From Mammaliicoccus sciuri (GTDB lineage Bacteria > Bacillota > Bacilli > Staphylococcales > Staphylococcaceae): a stretch of 64,000 nt of DNA. The notes below the pieces were generated by a model, which was not told the origin of the DNA, did no database searches, and was given only the letters and a program-made list of their open reading frames with translations. The number at the start of each line of letters is the position of its first letter. The first letter of the stretch is position 1. A program made the position numbers and the translations under genes. This document shows positions 43,140 through 53,992 of this stretch, piece by piece. Location of the stretch: positions 2,480,001-2,544,000 of the forward strand of contig NZ_CP094824.1 in NCBI RefSeq assembly GCF_025561425.1, read 5' to 3'.

Positions 43140-46100
43140 AATTTTGCCTCCAATTCCGTTTCTAATGCACGGACTTTTTTAGTTAATTCTTGTATAGCTT
43201 TAAGACACCATGCCGTCATTTCATAAGAATCGACACCGTCTCCGTTTTTCCATTCGTCTGGCGTTTCTCTTTCTAAGACAACACCATGCCTAACTCGTTG
43301 ACTGTCTTCTTCCATTTCTGAATATAGCTTATAACTATATAATTGCACTCGATCAACCAAATGTTCTAATACATCTATATCCCAATTCTCAATATCATAT
43401 TTATAACGTTCAGAGGACGTCCACGTTGCACTTGCTGCTCTAATAGGTATATATGAATTAGTGGAATTCCGCTTTGTAATACGGACTTCGTTATTCGCTC
43501 TTAAATATAAATTAGAGGCGTTTGTATTCGGATTGATTTCCAAGAAATTTGCATATAGTCCATTGGCAGCTAAGTCGCGCCAAATAATATCCCCACCATT
43601 ATATAGAGAACGTCCAGTGATTCTAACGCCATTATCACTTCCGATATAAAAGCGAGCGTTTGAATCTCGATGAGATACTGATGCTAGCCAACCCGTACCA
43701 CCTCTTATATCAACATAGCTATCTGTCGTACCTCTAACAGTAAACCTCACCTCTGAGCCTCTGTCAGGTCGAATATAAATATTTTGGCCCGCTGTGACAT
43801 AGTTTGAATCTAAATAATTACCATAAAAACCTAATGCTCTAACATCTCTATAAATCGTATCTGTACCATTATATCCACCACGAGATGTCACACGTACTTC
43901 TGCATCACTGCCCAAGTAAAGATTAGTACCTCCATTAGTCATAACCTTATTACCTATAAAACTATCTGCTCTAATGGGTACATAGCGATAACTATCCCAT
44001 GCACCGTCACTTGGTATTTGTGTAATGTCAACTGCTCGAACTTCAAAGCCTTGTTGAGCTGCTAAATACACATTGGAATTAGATGTTCCTAATGCTGCAC
44101 TTGTAACCAATAATCTATCCATACTAAAACGTTTAGACCCATCGGGGTTTAACATCTCAATACCATTGATACCCATATCAAGTTTATGACCATCTGCTCT
44201 AGTCATAGTTATAGTGCCATTTTCAATATTTACTGACGCTTTATTGTCTTTCGCCTCAATACGTTTTGCGGTAATATCAACACTGTTTAAATAATTGATA
44301 GTCGCTTGTTTAGAGAATAGTTTATCTATATAAGCGTCCTTAATTGTTGTGACACCATCTTTAACAATGACATCTCCATCATTAATTTCAAATACATTGG
44401 CATTAATTTTAACGCCACCTGGTCCAACATTTAAATCATTCACATTCCCATTGTCATCATAAGATAATGTAACACCGGTAGTAGTATTGATTAATACTTC
44501 TGATAAAGTCTTTGATAAAGTTTGTTTAGTTTTATTAAATTCTTCTTCACTAGCTTTTAATTTAATGTCTATACCATTTTGTTCTATGCTCGTTTCCATT
44601 GTTTCAAGACGTTCTTCTTGTTCTTTTGGTGCCTGTGAATAATCGCCAATCTTATTCCCTTCAACTAGCATTGCGTCTGTAACTTTAATTTCAGTTGTGT
44701 CATTCTCTGGTGTTGAACTAACCGCTGAATAAATCAATAAAAGTGTACTTGGAACATTTGCTACAAAAGTAAGTTTATTATGGGTGCTATTATCAATTGT
44801 TATATATATTGATCCATTACTCGGTTCATATGGCAATACAGTTGTTTTCCCAAAATTATCTCCACTTGTAACTTCCATATCGAATGTTAATGTATACTCT
44901 TGCCCAACTTTTAAAGGCTCTGTTAAATGGTAAACAATTCTTCTATGCCTGGAACTTCCAAATAAATCCGAACGTTCTTTACTATTCAATAATAAGTTAC
45001 GTGTACCTATTTTCATCTTGTTGTATTTGGTCAAAGTCACACGGTCTTTTATCAATTTATCTAATTGTTCTCTTGCGCTATCTGCACTATTTAAACGTTC
45101 AACAATACCTTTCTTATCTGTTTCATAATCAACACTTTTCACTACTTGTTTAAATTGTTCTTCGGTATCTTCTCGTAATGCTTGAATAGCACCGCTGATT
45201 AAAGAACCCTCTCCAACAAGAAAACCATCTTCTGTATATTCAAACCCAAATTTATCAGCTACATTTTGCATGGCTTCATTGAATTTTTCTTCTGTGTATT
45301 GTGATTGTAAGTATTTCAAACGTTCTTGAATAGCTTTCTCTGCTTCGATTAGCGCCACGATTAGATAATAAAAGTCATTTCTCAAGTCTACTAATGCGCT
45401 TTGCCATTCCATTAGTCTACCAATAGTGGCAGTTTCTTCAGTCATGCTATCCATGTAATTTTTAACGATTTGTAATTTCGCCAGCATATCACTTAAAGCT
45501 TTTTGCAATTTACCTTTAACATCTAAATCAACGAGATACTCTGAGCTTAATGCAACATTAGTTCTTTCCATCTGATTAGCTATTTCAGCACTCATTGAAT
45601 GTGTAGCTTCTAATAATTGTCTATAAATAATGACTTCTCTGCTTAAACCACCGATTTGCTCCACATCATGTGCCGAAGCATGTTTCCATTCGCCATTTAC
45701 AAACTCTCTTAAAACAGCTACATTTGGATTTGATGTGTCAAACCAAAAATCACCTTCTTCAGGATTATCAGGTGGTGTTGGCCCACGATGTAGTTTCCTT
45801 TGTAGACGTTCAACTTCTTCATCAATACGATCTGTAATGATTGAGCTAACATTGTTTATATCGTCATTAAATTTCTTCTCTATATCTTTTAGACGACTTC
45901 TAAAATATTTAAGTAAATCATCTTCTTCATACTCAACGATATTGCCAAACGTCCAAGTTAACTCCCCTGATATCAATTCATGTGTGAAGCCAATCACTTC
46001 ACTTTCAGCATATAAACTAGGTGTGAAATCAGTATTCTTAATTCTGATAATATCTCCAAACCTTATAATTTCATGTGGATAGTCTTCTTCTAAATCAAAC

Positions 46101-46945
46101 GCTTCTATTTCATAACTTAAAGCTGCACTGTTACGTTTATTTAGTTCTGTTTTTGTAAGTGTCGTCAATCTTTCAATTGTCATATCTTGGTCATCTGATT
46201 CAGGTTCATAGATACCCCATAAATAACGCTTTGGTAAATTGAATTGTTGTTGTGCTTCATCATCTACTACAACTGTACTGATACGTGTTCCGTCATCTTT
46301 TTCAGGCCCAAAAGCAAATAAGGCAGTTTTAACCTCTGTCATATCAACCGTACGTTTCATAGAAATTAAATCTTTACCATATACGATCTCCTTACCTTTA
46401 AATAATGGCTTTGGTTCAAGCATATTTACTTTTCTTTTAACAACTTCATTACCATCAATCTCTATTTCATAATCTGGCTCTAATTTATAAGTTGTGGTTA
46501 ATTGGCTTATCATTTCATATGGTGTTCTTACTGACGTCCATGACATCGATTTAATTCCGCCATATTCACAAAGACCAACTTCCCAACCTGAATCTTTTAA
46601 CGTTTCTGAAAGGGCCTCGTTTACAGTCATTTTCGTAAACTTACCAGCGGGTATTGGCTTAGCTTTTCCGATATCTTCTACATAAGAAGGGTCACATTCA
46701 ACTTCTAATATATCGCCACTTTCTTCAATTCTGTTGATAATGAACTCTCGATACGCATTGGTTTTATCTTGTATGATGACACGATTACGCTTTTTAAAGT
46801 GTTCAGCTCTCTCACTTAAGATTTCTATATTTAAAAGTTCACTTTTGTCTTGTTTGTTTCTCGTGTATTCAGCTCTAGTCACAGCAATATCATCACTGCT
46901 AATAAAATCAATTATTTTACTATTAAAATCTAATACATGGATCAA
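43136..46945 (-). CDS. Tail-associated (Tal) protein fused to receptor fibre with S74 chaperone domain
   Basis: 1269 residues from a TTG behind AGGAGG. Residues 1-380: prophage tail endopeptidase / Tal hub. A coiled coil and helical region up to about 800 follows, then DUF859/collagen-free fibre modules with at least four copies of a ~50-residue unit (NVYLAAQQGFEVR, NLYLGSDAEVRVT, NIYIRPDRGSEVRF, NLYLRANNEVRIT). The last 100 residues are an intramolecular chaperone of the peptidase S74 type (SSERYKYDIE, then SYEMTAWCLKAIQELTKKVR), which cleaves itself after trimer folding. This is the host-recognition protein. Confidence 0.85.
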   Translation of the reverse strand: MIHVLDFNSKIIDFISSDDIAVTRAEYTRNKQDKSELLNIEILSERAEHFKKRNRVIIQDKTNAYREFIINRIEESGDILEVECDPSYVEDIGKAKPIPAGKFTKMTVNEALSETLKDSGWEVGLCEYGGIKSMSWTSVRTPYEMISQLTTTYKLEPDYEIEIDGNEVVKRKVNMLEPKPLFKGKEIVYGKDLISMKRTVDMTEVKTALFAFGPEKDDGTRISTVVVDDEAQQQFNLPKRYLWGIYEPESDDQDMTIERLTTLTKTELNKRNSAALSYEIEAFDLEEDYPHEIIRFGDIIRIKNTDFTPSLYAESEVIGFTHELISGELTWTFGNIVEYEEDDLLKYFRSRLKDIEKKFNDDINNVSSIITDRIDEEVERLQRKLHRGPTPPDNPEEGDFWFDTSNPNVAVLREFVNGEWKHASAHDVEQIGGLSREVIIYRQLLEATHSMSAEIANQMERTNVALSSEYLVDLDVKGKLQKALSDMLAKLQIVKNYMDSMTEETATIGRLMEWQSALVDLRNDFYYLIVALIEAEKAIQERLKYLQSQYTEEKFNEAMQNVADKFGFEYTEDGFLVGEGSLISGAIQALREDTEEQFKQVVKSVDYETDKKGIVERLNSADSAREQLDKLIKDRVTLTKYNKMKIGTRNLLLNSKERSDLFGSSRHRRIVYHLTEPLKVGQEYTLTFDMEVTSGDNFGKTTVLPYEPSNGSIYITIDNSTHNKLTFVANVPSTLLLIYSAVSSTPENDTTEIKVTDAMLVEGNKIGDYSQAPKEQEERLETMETSIEQNGIDIKLKASEEEFNKTKQTLSKTLSEVLINTTTGVTLSYDDNGNVNDLNVGPGGVKINANVFEINDGDVIVKDGVTTIKDAYIDKLFSKQATINYLNSVDITAKRIEAKDNKASVNIENGTITMTRADGHKLDMGINGIEMLNPDGSKRFSMDRLLVTSAALGTSNSNVYLAAQQGFEVRAVDITQIPSDGAWDSYRYVPIRADSFIGNKVMTNGGTNLYLGSDAEVRVTSRGGYNGTDTIYRDVRALGFYGNYLDSNYVTAGQNIYIRPDRGSEVRFTVRGTTDSYVDIRGGTGWLASVSHRDSNARFYIGSDNGVRITGRSLYNGGDIIWRDLAANGLYANFLEINPNTNASNLYLRANNEVRITKRNSTNSYIPIRAASATWTSSERYKYDIENWDIDVLEHLVDRVQLYSYKLYSEMEEDSQRVRHGVVLERETPDEWKNGDGVDSYEMTAWCLKAIQELTKKVRALETELEAKL

Positions 46946-46963
46946 GTGGCTTTACCTCCTTTC

Positions 46964-48484
46964 TTAGTAATAACTATCACGCCATATCGCTTTTGTATCA
47001 AAAGTACCTTCAGGTTCTATTACTAATTCCGACATCCCACTATCTAACATGAAGTAATTTGAGCCAAAATCTTTCATCTCAAGTGCATTCTCATCATTTA
47101 AAGTCACAATATTTTGCCCCGTATCTACAACAATAAAGTCACCTTTCCTTATTACGATAGGTGTGACATCAGATTGCTTCGGCAGCAACTCTTGTACAGA
47201 GAACCCTAATAAATTTACATACATTCTTTTTTCATATTTAGCTGATTTACCAACATACATTTGAGCAATCCTTGCTTTACGCTGATAAAAATTGCCGCTA
47301 TCTTTAAAAATCTTAGAATCTTTATCAAGTGGTTTTCTTCTTCCTTTATCTTTACCATAATCATATTTACAAGTTTCAATGTATATCTCATTGCCTTTAC
47401 GTTCTAATGTCATAAAGACATGCATGTTAGCTATTTTCAAATATTTAAATGGTGTTTCTCTTGTATAAATACGTTGTGCCTCGCCATGTTCATTGTAGGC
47501 ATATGCGATAATTTGACCGAAGTTACGACTAGTTGATGTATTGACATAACCGATACTGAATAACGTTCTATTATTCTCATCAACTATATAGGTAAAACCT
47601 TTACCAGGACCTGTATCTGCATGATGTCTCACAAGTACTTTGAACTTCACTCTAAAATCACCTAAACTTTTACCTAATGATTTATAAATTGCTGCACCAT
47701 GCCAATTGGTTGATACAGTAGTACCGTAATTATTAGGATAGATACTATCCTTTAATTCAGATACACCAAATCGACCCCCATTTGCATCTCCACCGTCTAA
47801 TAAGTTACCAAACGTTGTGTTAGCCCCTACATACGCCCAGTTGCCAATTCCTGTGTGAAATTCATCATTGAATAAAAAAGGTTCTTCATCTTTATTAAAT
47901 TTGTTAGCATCTTCTGATTTACCAATCATAAAATAGTCTTTAGCTACACCATCTTTACCTTTAGCAACCATGAAACTCGTTGCATCTTTCAGGGCTCTTG
48001 CTTCAATGATGACAGGTGTATCTGCAGTTCCATTGTTAACAACACCTATTTGGTCAGAAACAGCAGTATTAAATAGTTCATTTACTGAATACCTACGAGG
48101 GTCTAATATTGTTAATTTCAAATTAAATTTTGTTATTTGACCTTCAGTATTTAAAGGTATTTCGAAAGGACCATCTATGTGTACTTTCCAAAACCAATTT
48201 TGATTACTAAATCTAAAAGTAACAGGTTCATCATAATTCACAAACTTTACTAACTCATTAGTAATTTTATCATGATTTTTTGTACCCCCTTCTGATAGGT
48301 AATCGTTATGAACTATCATGGGAATTTCAATTTCATATCCATCAATTTGTCTTGCTCTCTTAACACTTCCAGGTCTACCCTTTATTTTTTCAACTTCAGT
48401 AACAAAATTAAAAGAGGGTATATTAAACCCTCTTTCAACAATTAGCCATGAAAGTCTTTCATTATTAATTATAATAGTCTCTAT
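46964..48484 (-). CDS. Distal tail protein (Dit)
   Basis: 506 residues if read from an ATA at 48484, placed eight bases behind a perfect AGGAGG. The first 60 codons (ETIIINNERLSWLIVERGF...) belong to the Dit N-terminal domain and would be lost with the first ATG (48319). ATA is one base from ATG, so either a rare start or a start-codon mutation is present. The C-terminal part contains a galectin-like carbohydrate module (FHTGIGNWAYVGANTTFG). Forms the hub between tail tube and Tal. Confidence 0.75.
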   Translation of the reverse strand: METIIINNERLSWLIVERGFNIPSFNFVTEVEKIKGRPGSVKRARQIDGYEIEIPMIVHNDYLSEGGTKNHDKITNELVKFVNYDEPVTFRFSNQNWFWKVHIDGPFEIPLNTEGQITKFNLKLTILDPRRYSVNELFNTAVSDQIGVVNNGTADTPVIIEARALKDATSFMVAKGKDGVAKDYFMIGKSEDANKFNKDEEPFLFNDEFHTGIGNWAYVGANTTFGNLLDGGDANGGRFGVSELKDSIYPNNYGTTVSTNWHGAAIYKSLGKSLGDFRVKFKVLVRHHADTGPGKGFTYIVDENNRTLFSIGYVNTSTSRNFGQIIAYAYNEHGEAQRIYTRETPFKYLKIANMHVFMTLERKGNEIYIETCKYDYGKDKGRRKPLDKDSKIFKDSGNFYQRKARIAQMYVGKSAKYEKRMYVNLLGFSVQELLPKQSDVTPIVIRKGDFIVVDTGQNIVTLNDENALEMKDFGSNYFMLDSGMSELVIEPEGTFDTKAIWRDSYY

Positions 48485-48510
48485 TTTGAATACCTCCTCT
48501 CATATGCTTA

Positions 48511-51500
48511 TTAAAATTTACTTTTACGCTTTTTAGTTCTTTCATACTTATCTATTCCATTAAAAACTTGTCGCTCGTGTTCATATTTATCAATTACAGG
48601 CTTAAAGTCTTTAGCAGCAATTTGAGCTAAGAATTCAACAGAGTCTTTCAACGCATTGATTGTTTCATCTTGCTTTTCAATCATTTTAAGTAATAATGAA
48701 GTTTCTGAATTACCGTCATTTGAGTTCTTTGGCTTAGGTAATTGCTTAGGTCTTTTATTTTTACCTTTTTGTATATCTTGACCAGCTAAAGCTAATAATT
48801 TCATAGCATCTGTACGACGTTTAGGGTCTGTTGGTATTACCCATTCAGGAAAACCACCGTCTGCTAGATTATATAGACCGTTACTACCAATTAACCCACC
48901 TGTGGCAAATCGTCTACTACCTGTTGGACCCCAACCTGTTTGACCACGTGACATTCTAGCTTTCCAAGACGCTAAATCTCTACGCCAATTGCTATTATTA
49001 AAGAATGTTTTCAACTGATGATATCCATTTAAGATATTTCCAGCACCTTTTACTCTATAACCTCTCCATGTGCCAGGCGTATATTGTAACAATCCTCTTG
49101 CTTCATTGCCTCCAGTATTCACATCTGTATATCCACTCTGAGTAACACCAGCTCGTCCACCAGATTCAGTGTGAATAAGTGAAATGATATCTTTAATATT
49201 ACCTGGTGATAAATTAACCTTCATAGAACTTGCAGCTCTTAGAATATCACCACGCCATTTTGATGCTGCTTTACTTGTTCCTCCTGCACCAGACAAGAAC
49301 TTCTCAGGATCCATAGTATTTTTATTAGTTAGTGCAGCGCTTGCGGGACTCTCAACTTGATAGTGCAAGTGTGGTCCTGTTGTCCAAGCACCACTGTTTC
49401 CTGTTTTAGCAAACTTTTCACCTTGCTTAACCCGACCAGTTTTTAAAATGTCTGATAAGTGAAGGAAGTATTGTGCAACTTTACCACTCAACAATCTAGC
49501 AACTGTACCTCCACCATGGTTGGATTGTGCTTTTACCACACCACTTGTTGGCGCAGTTAAAACCGTTCCGCTTGGAGTACCATAGTCAATACCATAGTGT
49601 CGTCCGCCATTAAATGATGTTGGATATCCAGGGACAGGTTTATTAGGTGAGTATGGTGTAGTGATACCGAATTTTTGGAAGGAAGAACCATCTCCTCCGC
49701 CACCACCTACTGAATCAAACCAACTTTTAACGAGATCAACCATGCCAGATTTAAGTTCTTTAGCACCCCACTTCATAAAGCCACCCATCGCTGCAGGTAT
49801 GCCAGAAAAGTCAATGCCCAATCCACCTAAAACTTTATTGATTAACTTACTTGGTTTACTAGCATAGTCCCAAACATCGCCTATGCCTTTCATAACAGAT
49901 TTAATACCTTTACCTGTCACTGTTGCTACATCCTTACCGAAATCTTTAGTAGCATTCCAACCTTTACCTAAATTATCGCCAAGTTTTTCTCTCCAACCTT
50001 TTTTATCTGATTTTTTCTTCTTATCTTTTGATTTTTTAGTAGGAGATCCTTGACCGAATAATTTATCCATTACAGTTCCTGTTGAAAAGTGAGGTAATAG
50101 TGATTTAGACTGTGCGCCATTTATAACGCCCTCACCACGTTTTAGATGTACTTGTTTGTTTCTACCGATAGGTTTCTCAATTTTTCCATCTCTGCGATAA
50201 ATTAATTCTTGATGACCATTTGGTCCACTTCCATTACCTGGTCCTTTATCATTAACTATAGCTTTAGTACTACGAGTTAATAATCCATTTTGATCAGTTT
50301 GAACTTGAGGATTAACTTCAGTTCCAGTAGATAAACGAGGTATCTTCTTTTTAATAAGTTTCTTACTCATTATTTTTTTAGAAAGACTATTAATACCTGA
50401 TATCATACCGTTCAAACCATCAACAGCACTATTAGCAATCCCTTTTCCTACTTTACTAGCAATTTTCTTAAAGCCTCTTATAGAATCAGATAAGAAATTT
50501 TTTAATTTATTTATCCAGGACTTACCTTTGTCGTACATCGCTTTAAAGCCATTTACGACACCCTTTTTAGCACCAGTAACTAATTTAACAACAGTAGATT
50601 TTATTCGTCCCCATATATGCTTAGCAAAGTTAAATGTCTTAGTGAATATGTTTTTAACATTACTCCATAGTTTACTGAATGCGTTCTTAACTTGTCCTCC
50701 TAAACTTTTGGCTAGTGAGATAACCTTTGTTTTCAACGAATTCCAAGTTTTCTGTATCCAATTCTTCAAAGTTGTAAATATAGATTTAGTTGATTTCCAT
50801 AAACCGCTAAATCTAGACTTAACACCACTCCATAATCTTTGTACCTGATTAACTACTGACTTTTTAATAGATGTCCATGTAGTAGAAAGCCATTTCTTTA
50901 TAGAAGTGACAATTGCCTTTATGGATTTATAAAGACCTGAAAACTTCTGTTTAACCGAATTCCAAATAGATTGGGCAGTTTTACCTATGAAGTTTTTTAT
51001 AAACTTCCAACCTTTTGTGAATACACCTTTTAATAAGGACATTCCAAGTTTGGCTACTTTAACAATTTTCCCAACAAACCAAAGTTGTACTAAATTCAAA
51101 ATTAATTGAACTACACCTTTTAGAACTTGAACTAATCCATTCAAAGCGCCTTTCCAATTTCCAGTTAACAAACTGCTGAATATCTTGATTGTTCCTAGTA
51201 TGATATTTAAAGCGCCTTGAATCACACCTTTTATGTTATTCCAAACACTAACAATTAATGCCTTTATACCTGGCCAAATAAATTTCATTAGGTTCCAAAT
51301 CAAAGTCATTATCGGTTTAATCACAAAATTCCAAATTGTACTAAATACAGTCCCTATTACCTGTCCAATATTTTTAACAGCTTGTGTAATTTCAGTACCA
51401 TTCTTAGCCCAAAAAGCACTAATCTGTGAACCTATCTGAATAGCAAAACCTTTTATTGCATTAAATACAATAAAGAATGTATTTTTAACAGTATTTGCAA

Positions 51501-53955
51501 AATTAGTTAATCCTACAACAACATTAGGAGGTAATATTTTTGATAATGTTATTACTCCATCTTGTCCATTTCCTTTAAACAGTTGGAAAAAGCCCTTAAT
51601 AATATTTCCTACGTTAATAAACGTTTGCTTAACTCCGTTTATGGCGTTATTCACAATATTTCTAAATGTTTCAGATTTCTTATAGGCTATTACAAATCCT
51701 GTAACTAATGCTGCAATTAAAATCCCCCATGGACCCAATAGTAATTTAAAGGCACCTCGTAACACACCTAATGCCTTACTCATAAATCCTACTTTCTTTC
51801 CATTTGCTACAGCAGCACCTCCAAGTCCTCCAAAGGCTGTACGTGCTAAAGCTATAGGAGGTACTAAGGTCATTAACCCACCAACTAAAGCAGCTAAAAT
51901 CCCAATAAACGCTCCTACTGCGGGACTTGAATTTACAATCTTAGAAATAAATCCAGTAATAGCAGTTGTTATTTTTAGCATGACAGCACCTACTGGAGCC
52001 ATACCTCTTACCAATCCTACTAACGTAGACCCTATATTTTTAAGTAATTGCCATACAATGGGTCCATTTGTATTTAGATAGTCAATAAATGATTTAAACT
52101 TATCTGAACTTGATAAGCTTTGTCCCCAATCTTTAAATGTTTTGGTTACATTCTGCATACCTATTAAAACTGTATGTGAATGATCACCAAATGCTTTAAA
52201 TAGACCTACAATACCACCGAAAATATTGCCAAATATTGCACCAACAATCGGAAGATTTGTTTTAGTGTATCTAATAAACTCAGCAGTACTAGAATCTGTA
52301 CTGGCGCTATTTGCCCATTTATTAAATTTTGTAGCTAAGCTTTCTATTCCGTCTCCTGCCCATGTGAACAGTGGCGAGAATTGAATGAACATATGTGCTA
52401 AGGCATCAGTTACTTTCATTACAGCATTTACAAGATTTTGGAATATTGGTGGACCTGTTGAATTGATTACTTTGAATACTTGATTAGCATTTTTGCTATT
52501 CTTAACCCATTCAAACATTTTAAGTGAAGCTTTACTGATTATTCCTGAAATACTATCAATCGCAGGTGTTAGTTTTTGTAAAGCTAACAAAGCAATATTT
52601 ATACCATTAGTCATTGTATTGAATATATTTGCTCGGTTTTTATCAGCAATACCATTCCAAGTGTTTTTTAAAGCAGCTAAAGCGCCTTGATATTTTGTTA
52701 CTTCTCCAGTAACTTTAAGTGTTCCCTCTTCAAGCCTCTTTAATGAAGTTGCTGCCATACCAGCAAACACAGAAATTCCACCAAGCGCAGTTCCATATAC
52801 GCCCATCATTCCTATTGCGCCACCACTTGCTGCAACTGCTGCACCACCTATACCTGCTACTGCACTTGTAGCAGCACCAGCAACTGGAATGATTGTTGAG
52901 ATATTTTGTACAATCATACCTTTAACAACACCACTTGCTACATATCCAACATTTCGAAAACTATCACCAATCTTATTGATTTTTGCATTAACCTCTTGCC
53001 AACGCTTATCAAAACCTTTTATACCTACTGTCATTTTGCCTAATAACGTTTGATTTCTAAGCAGTTTACTGTATTCATCATTAACATCATCTATTTGACT
53101 TTCTAATGTGTTAAATGCCAATGATTGTTGGTAGACATCAACTGTTGCTTTGTCTATTTTAGCTGGTAATTTCCCAACTTCATTTTCTAATTTAGAATAT
53201 GCTTTCTCTGCTTCTTGTGCATTTTTCTTTGCACTATTCATTGCTGTTTTCGAACTAGCCATTGCTTTTTTATTAGCATTACTAAATTTCTCTAACTCAT
53301 CTTTAGCTTCAGATGTTGCAATTTTAGACTCGTTCCATTTACGCTTTGATTTATCCAGTTCATTAGATAACTGTTTATAATGATTTTCAGCTTTTTCTAG
53401 TTCAACACGTAACGCTGATAATTCTTTCTCAGAAGCATTACCGCTTTTTGAAAGTTCCTCAAACTCTTTAGACAACTGATCAACGGAAGCTTTTGCATTT
53501 TTGGTTGAAGCACTTAATTTATCAACTTGGTTTTTAGCACTTTTTTGAGATTGAGTTGCATCAGCTAACTGCTTTTGATATTTTTCTAACTTCGAATTCA
53601 TATCATCAAATTCTTTGGCTAGTTTTTCATATTTCTCATTAGCCCTATCAGCTTCAAGTCCTGCTTTTTTTAGCGCTTTAGCTGATTCTTTTTCCGCTTC
53701 ATTCAATTGCGCTAATTTCTTTTTTGATTTCTCTACAATACGACCTTGTTGTTCTAGCTTATTATTTAATCCACCTAATTCAGTTTCTAACTTATCTATA
53801 GATTTTTCAGCCTTATCAAATGTTGATAAATTAGCTTTCATCTGAGTATCAGCTACTTTAAGTTTACGTTGTAGATTAGCCATGCCTTTATCTATATCAA
53901 CAGTATTTAAACCTAACGCAATAGTAAAACCTCTAATTCTTTCTTCTCCTGCCAT
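48511..53955 (-). CDS. Tape measure protein with M23 and lysozyme-like domains
   Basis: 1814 residues, the longest gene, as expected for a siphovirus. Residues 1-300 are coiled coil; a region with hydrophobic helices and Trp-rich repeats (WNSVKQKFSGLYKSIKA, LWSGVKSRFSGLWKSTKS) lies in the middle. Near residue 1430-1530 an M23 peptidase has RHYGIDYG and GPHLHYQVE; from about 1560 an SLT-type transglycosylase has IHTESGGRAG and RGLLQYTPGTW. The protein sets tail length and degrades the wall during DNA entry. Confidence 0.92.
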   Translation of the reverse strand: MAGEERIRGFTIALGLNTVDIDKGMANLQRKLKVADTQMKANLSTFDKAEKSIDKLETELGGLNNKLEQQGRIVEKSKKKLAQLNEAEKESAKALKKAGLEADRANEKYEKLAKEFDDMNSKLEKYQKQLADATQSQKSAKNQVDKLSASTKNAKASVDQLSKEFEELSKSGNASEKELSALRVELEKAENHYKQLSNELDKSKRKWNESKIATSEAKDELEKFSNANKKAMASSKTAMNSAKKNAQEAEKAYSKLENEVGKLPAKIDKATVDVYQQSLAFNTLESQIDDVNDEYSKLLRNQTLLGKMTVGIKGFDKRWQEVNAKINKIGDSFRNVGYVASGVVKGMIVQNISTIIPVAGAATSAVAGIGGAAVAASGGAIGMMGVYGTALGGISVFAGMAATSLKRLEEGTLKVTGEVTKYQGALAALKNTWNGIADKNRANIFNTMTNGINIALLALQKLTPAIDSISGIISKASLKMFEWVKNSKNANQVFKVINSTGPPIFQNLVNAVMKVTDALAHMFIQFSPLFTWAGDGIESLATKFNKWANSASTDSSTAEFIRYTKTNLPIVGAIFGNIFGGIVGLFKAFGDHSHTVLIGMQNVTKTFKDWGQSLSSSDKFKSFIDYLNTNGPIVWQLLKNIGSTLVGLVRGMAPVGAVMLKITTAITGFISKIVNSSPAVGAFIGILAALVGGLMTLVPPIALARTAFGGLGGAAVANGKKVGFMSKALGVLRGAFKLLLGPWGILIAALVTGFVIAYKKSETFRNIVNNAINGVKQTFINVGNIIKGFFQLFKGNGQDGVITLSKILPPNVVVGLTNFANTVKNTFFIVFNAIKGFAIQIGSQISAFWAKNGTEITQAVKNIGQVIGTVFSTIWNFVIKPIMTLIWNLMKFIWPGIKALIVSVWNNIKGVIQGALNIILGTIKIFSSLLTGNWKGALNGLVQVLKGVVQLILNLVQLWFVGKIVKVAKLGMSLLKGVFTKGWKFIKNFIGKTAQSIWNSVKQKFSGLYKSIKAIVTSIKKWLSTTWTSIKKSVVNQVQRLWSGVKSRFSGLWKSTKSIFTTLKNWIQKTWNSLKTKVISLAKSLGGQVKNAFSKLWSNVKNIFTKTFNFAKHIWGRIKSTVVKLVTGAKKGVVNGFKAMYDKGKSWINKLKNFLSDSIRGFKKIASKVGKGIANSAVDGLNGMISGINSLSKKIMSKKLIKKKIPRLSTGTEVNPQVQTDQNGLLTRSTKAIVNDKGPGNGSGPNGHQELIYRRDGKIEKPIGRNKQVHLKRGEGVINGAQSKSLLPHFSTGTVMDKLFGQGSPTKKSKDKKKKSDKKGWREKLGDNLGKGWNATKDFGKDVATVTGKGIKSVMKGIGDVWDYASKPSKLINKVLGGLGIDFSGIPAAMGGFMKWGAKELKSGMVDLVKSWFDSVGGGGGDGSSFQKFGITTPYSPNKPVPGYPTSFNGGRHYGIDYGTPSGTVLTAPTSGVVKAQSNHGGGTVARLLSGKVAQYFLHLSDILKTGRVKQGEKFAKTGNSGAWTTGPHLHYQVESPASAALTNKNTMDPEKFLSGAGGTSKAASKWRGDILRAASSMKVNLSPGNIKDIISLIHTESGGRAGVTQSGYTDVNTGGNEARGLLQYTPGTWRGYRVKGAGNILNGYHQLKTFFNNSNWRRDLASWKARMSRGQTGWGPTGSRRFATGGLIGSNGLYNLADGGFPEWVIPTDPKRRTDAMKLLALAGQDIQKGKNKRPKQLPKPKNSNDGNSETSLLLKMIEKQDETINALKDSVEFLAQIAAKDFKPVIDKYEHERQVFNGIDKYERTKKRKSKF

Positions 53956-53992
53956 ACTGTCCCTCCTTTCTTTTTAAACATAAAAAAAGAGC

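Noticed and set aside
45630-46082. 150-codon open frame antisense to the Tal/fibre gene
   Set aside because: Mirror frame of a long coding region; Ser/Cys-rich composition and no initiation signal.
50528-50848. 106-codon open frame antisense to the tape measure gene
   Set aside because: Shadow ORF from the repetitive Lys/Trp-rich coding strand.
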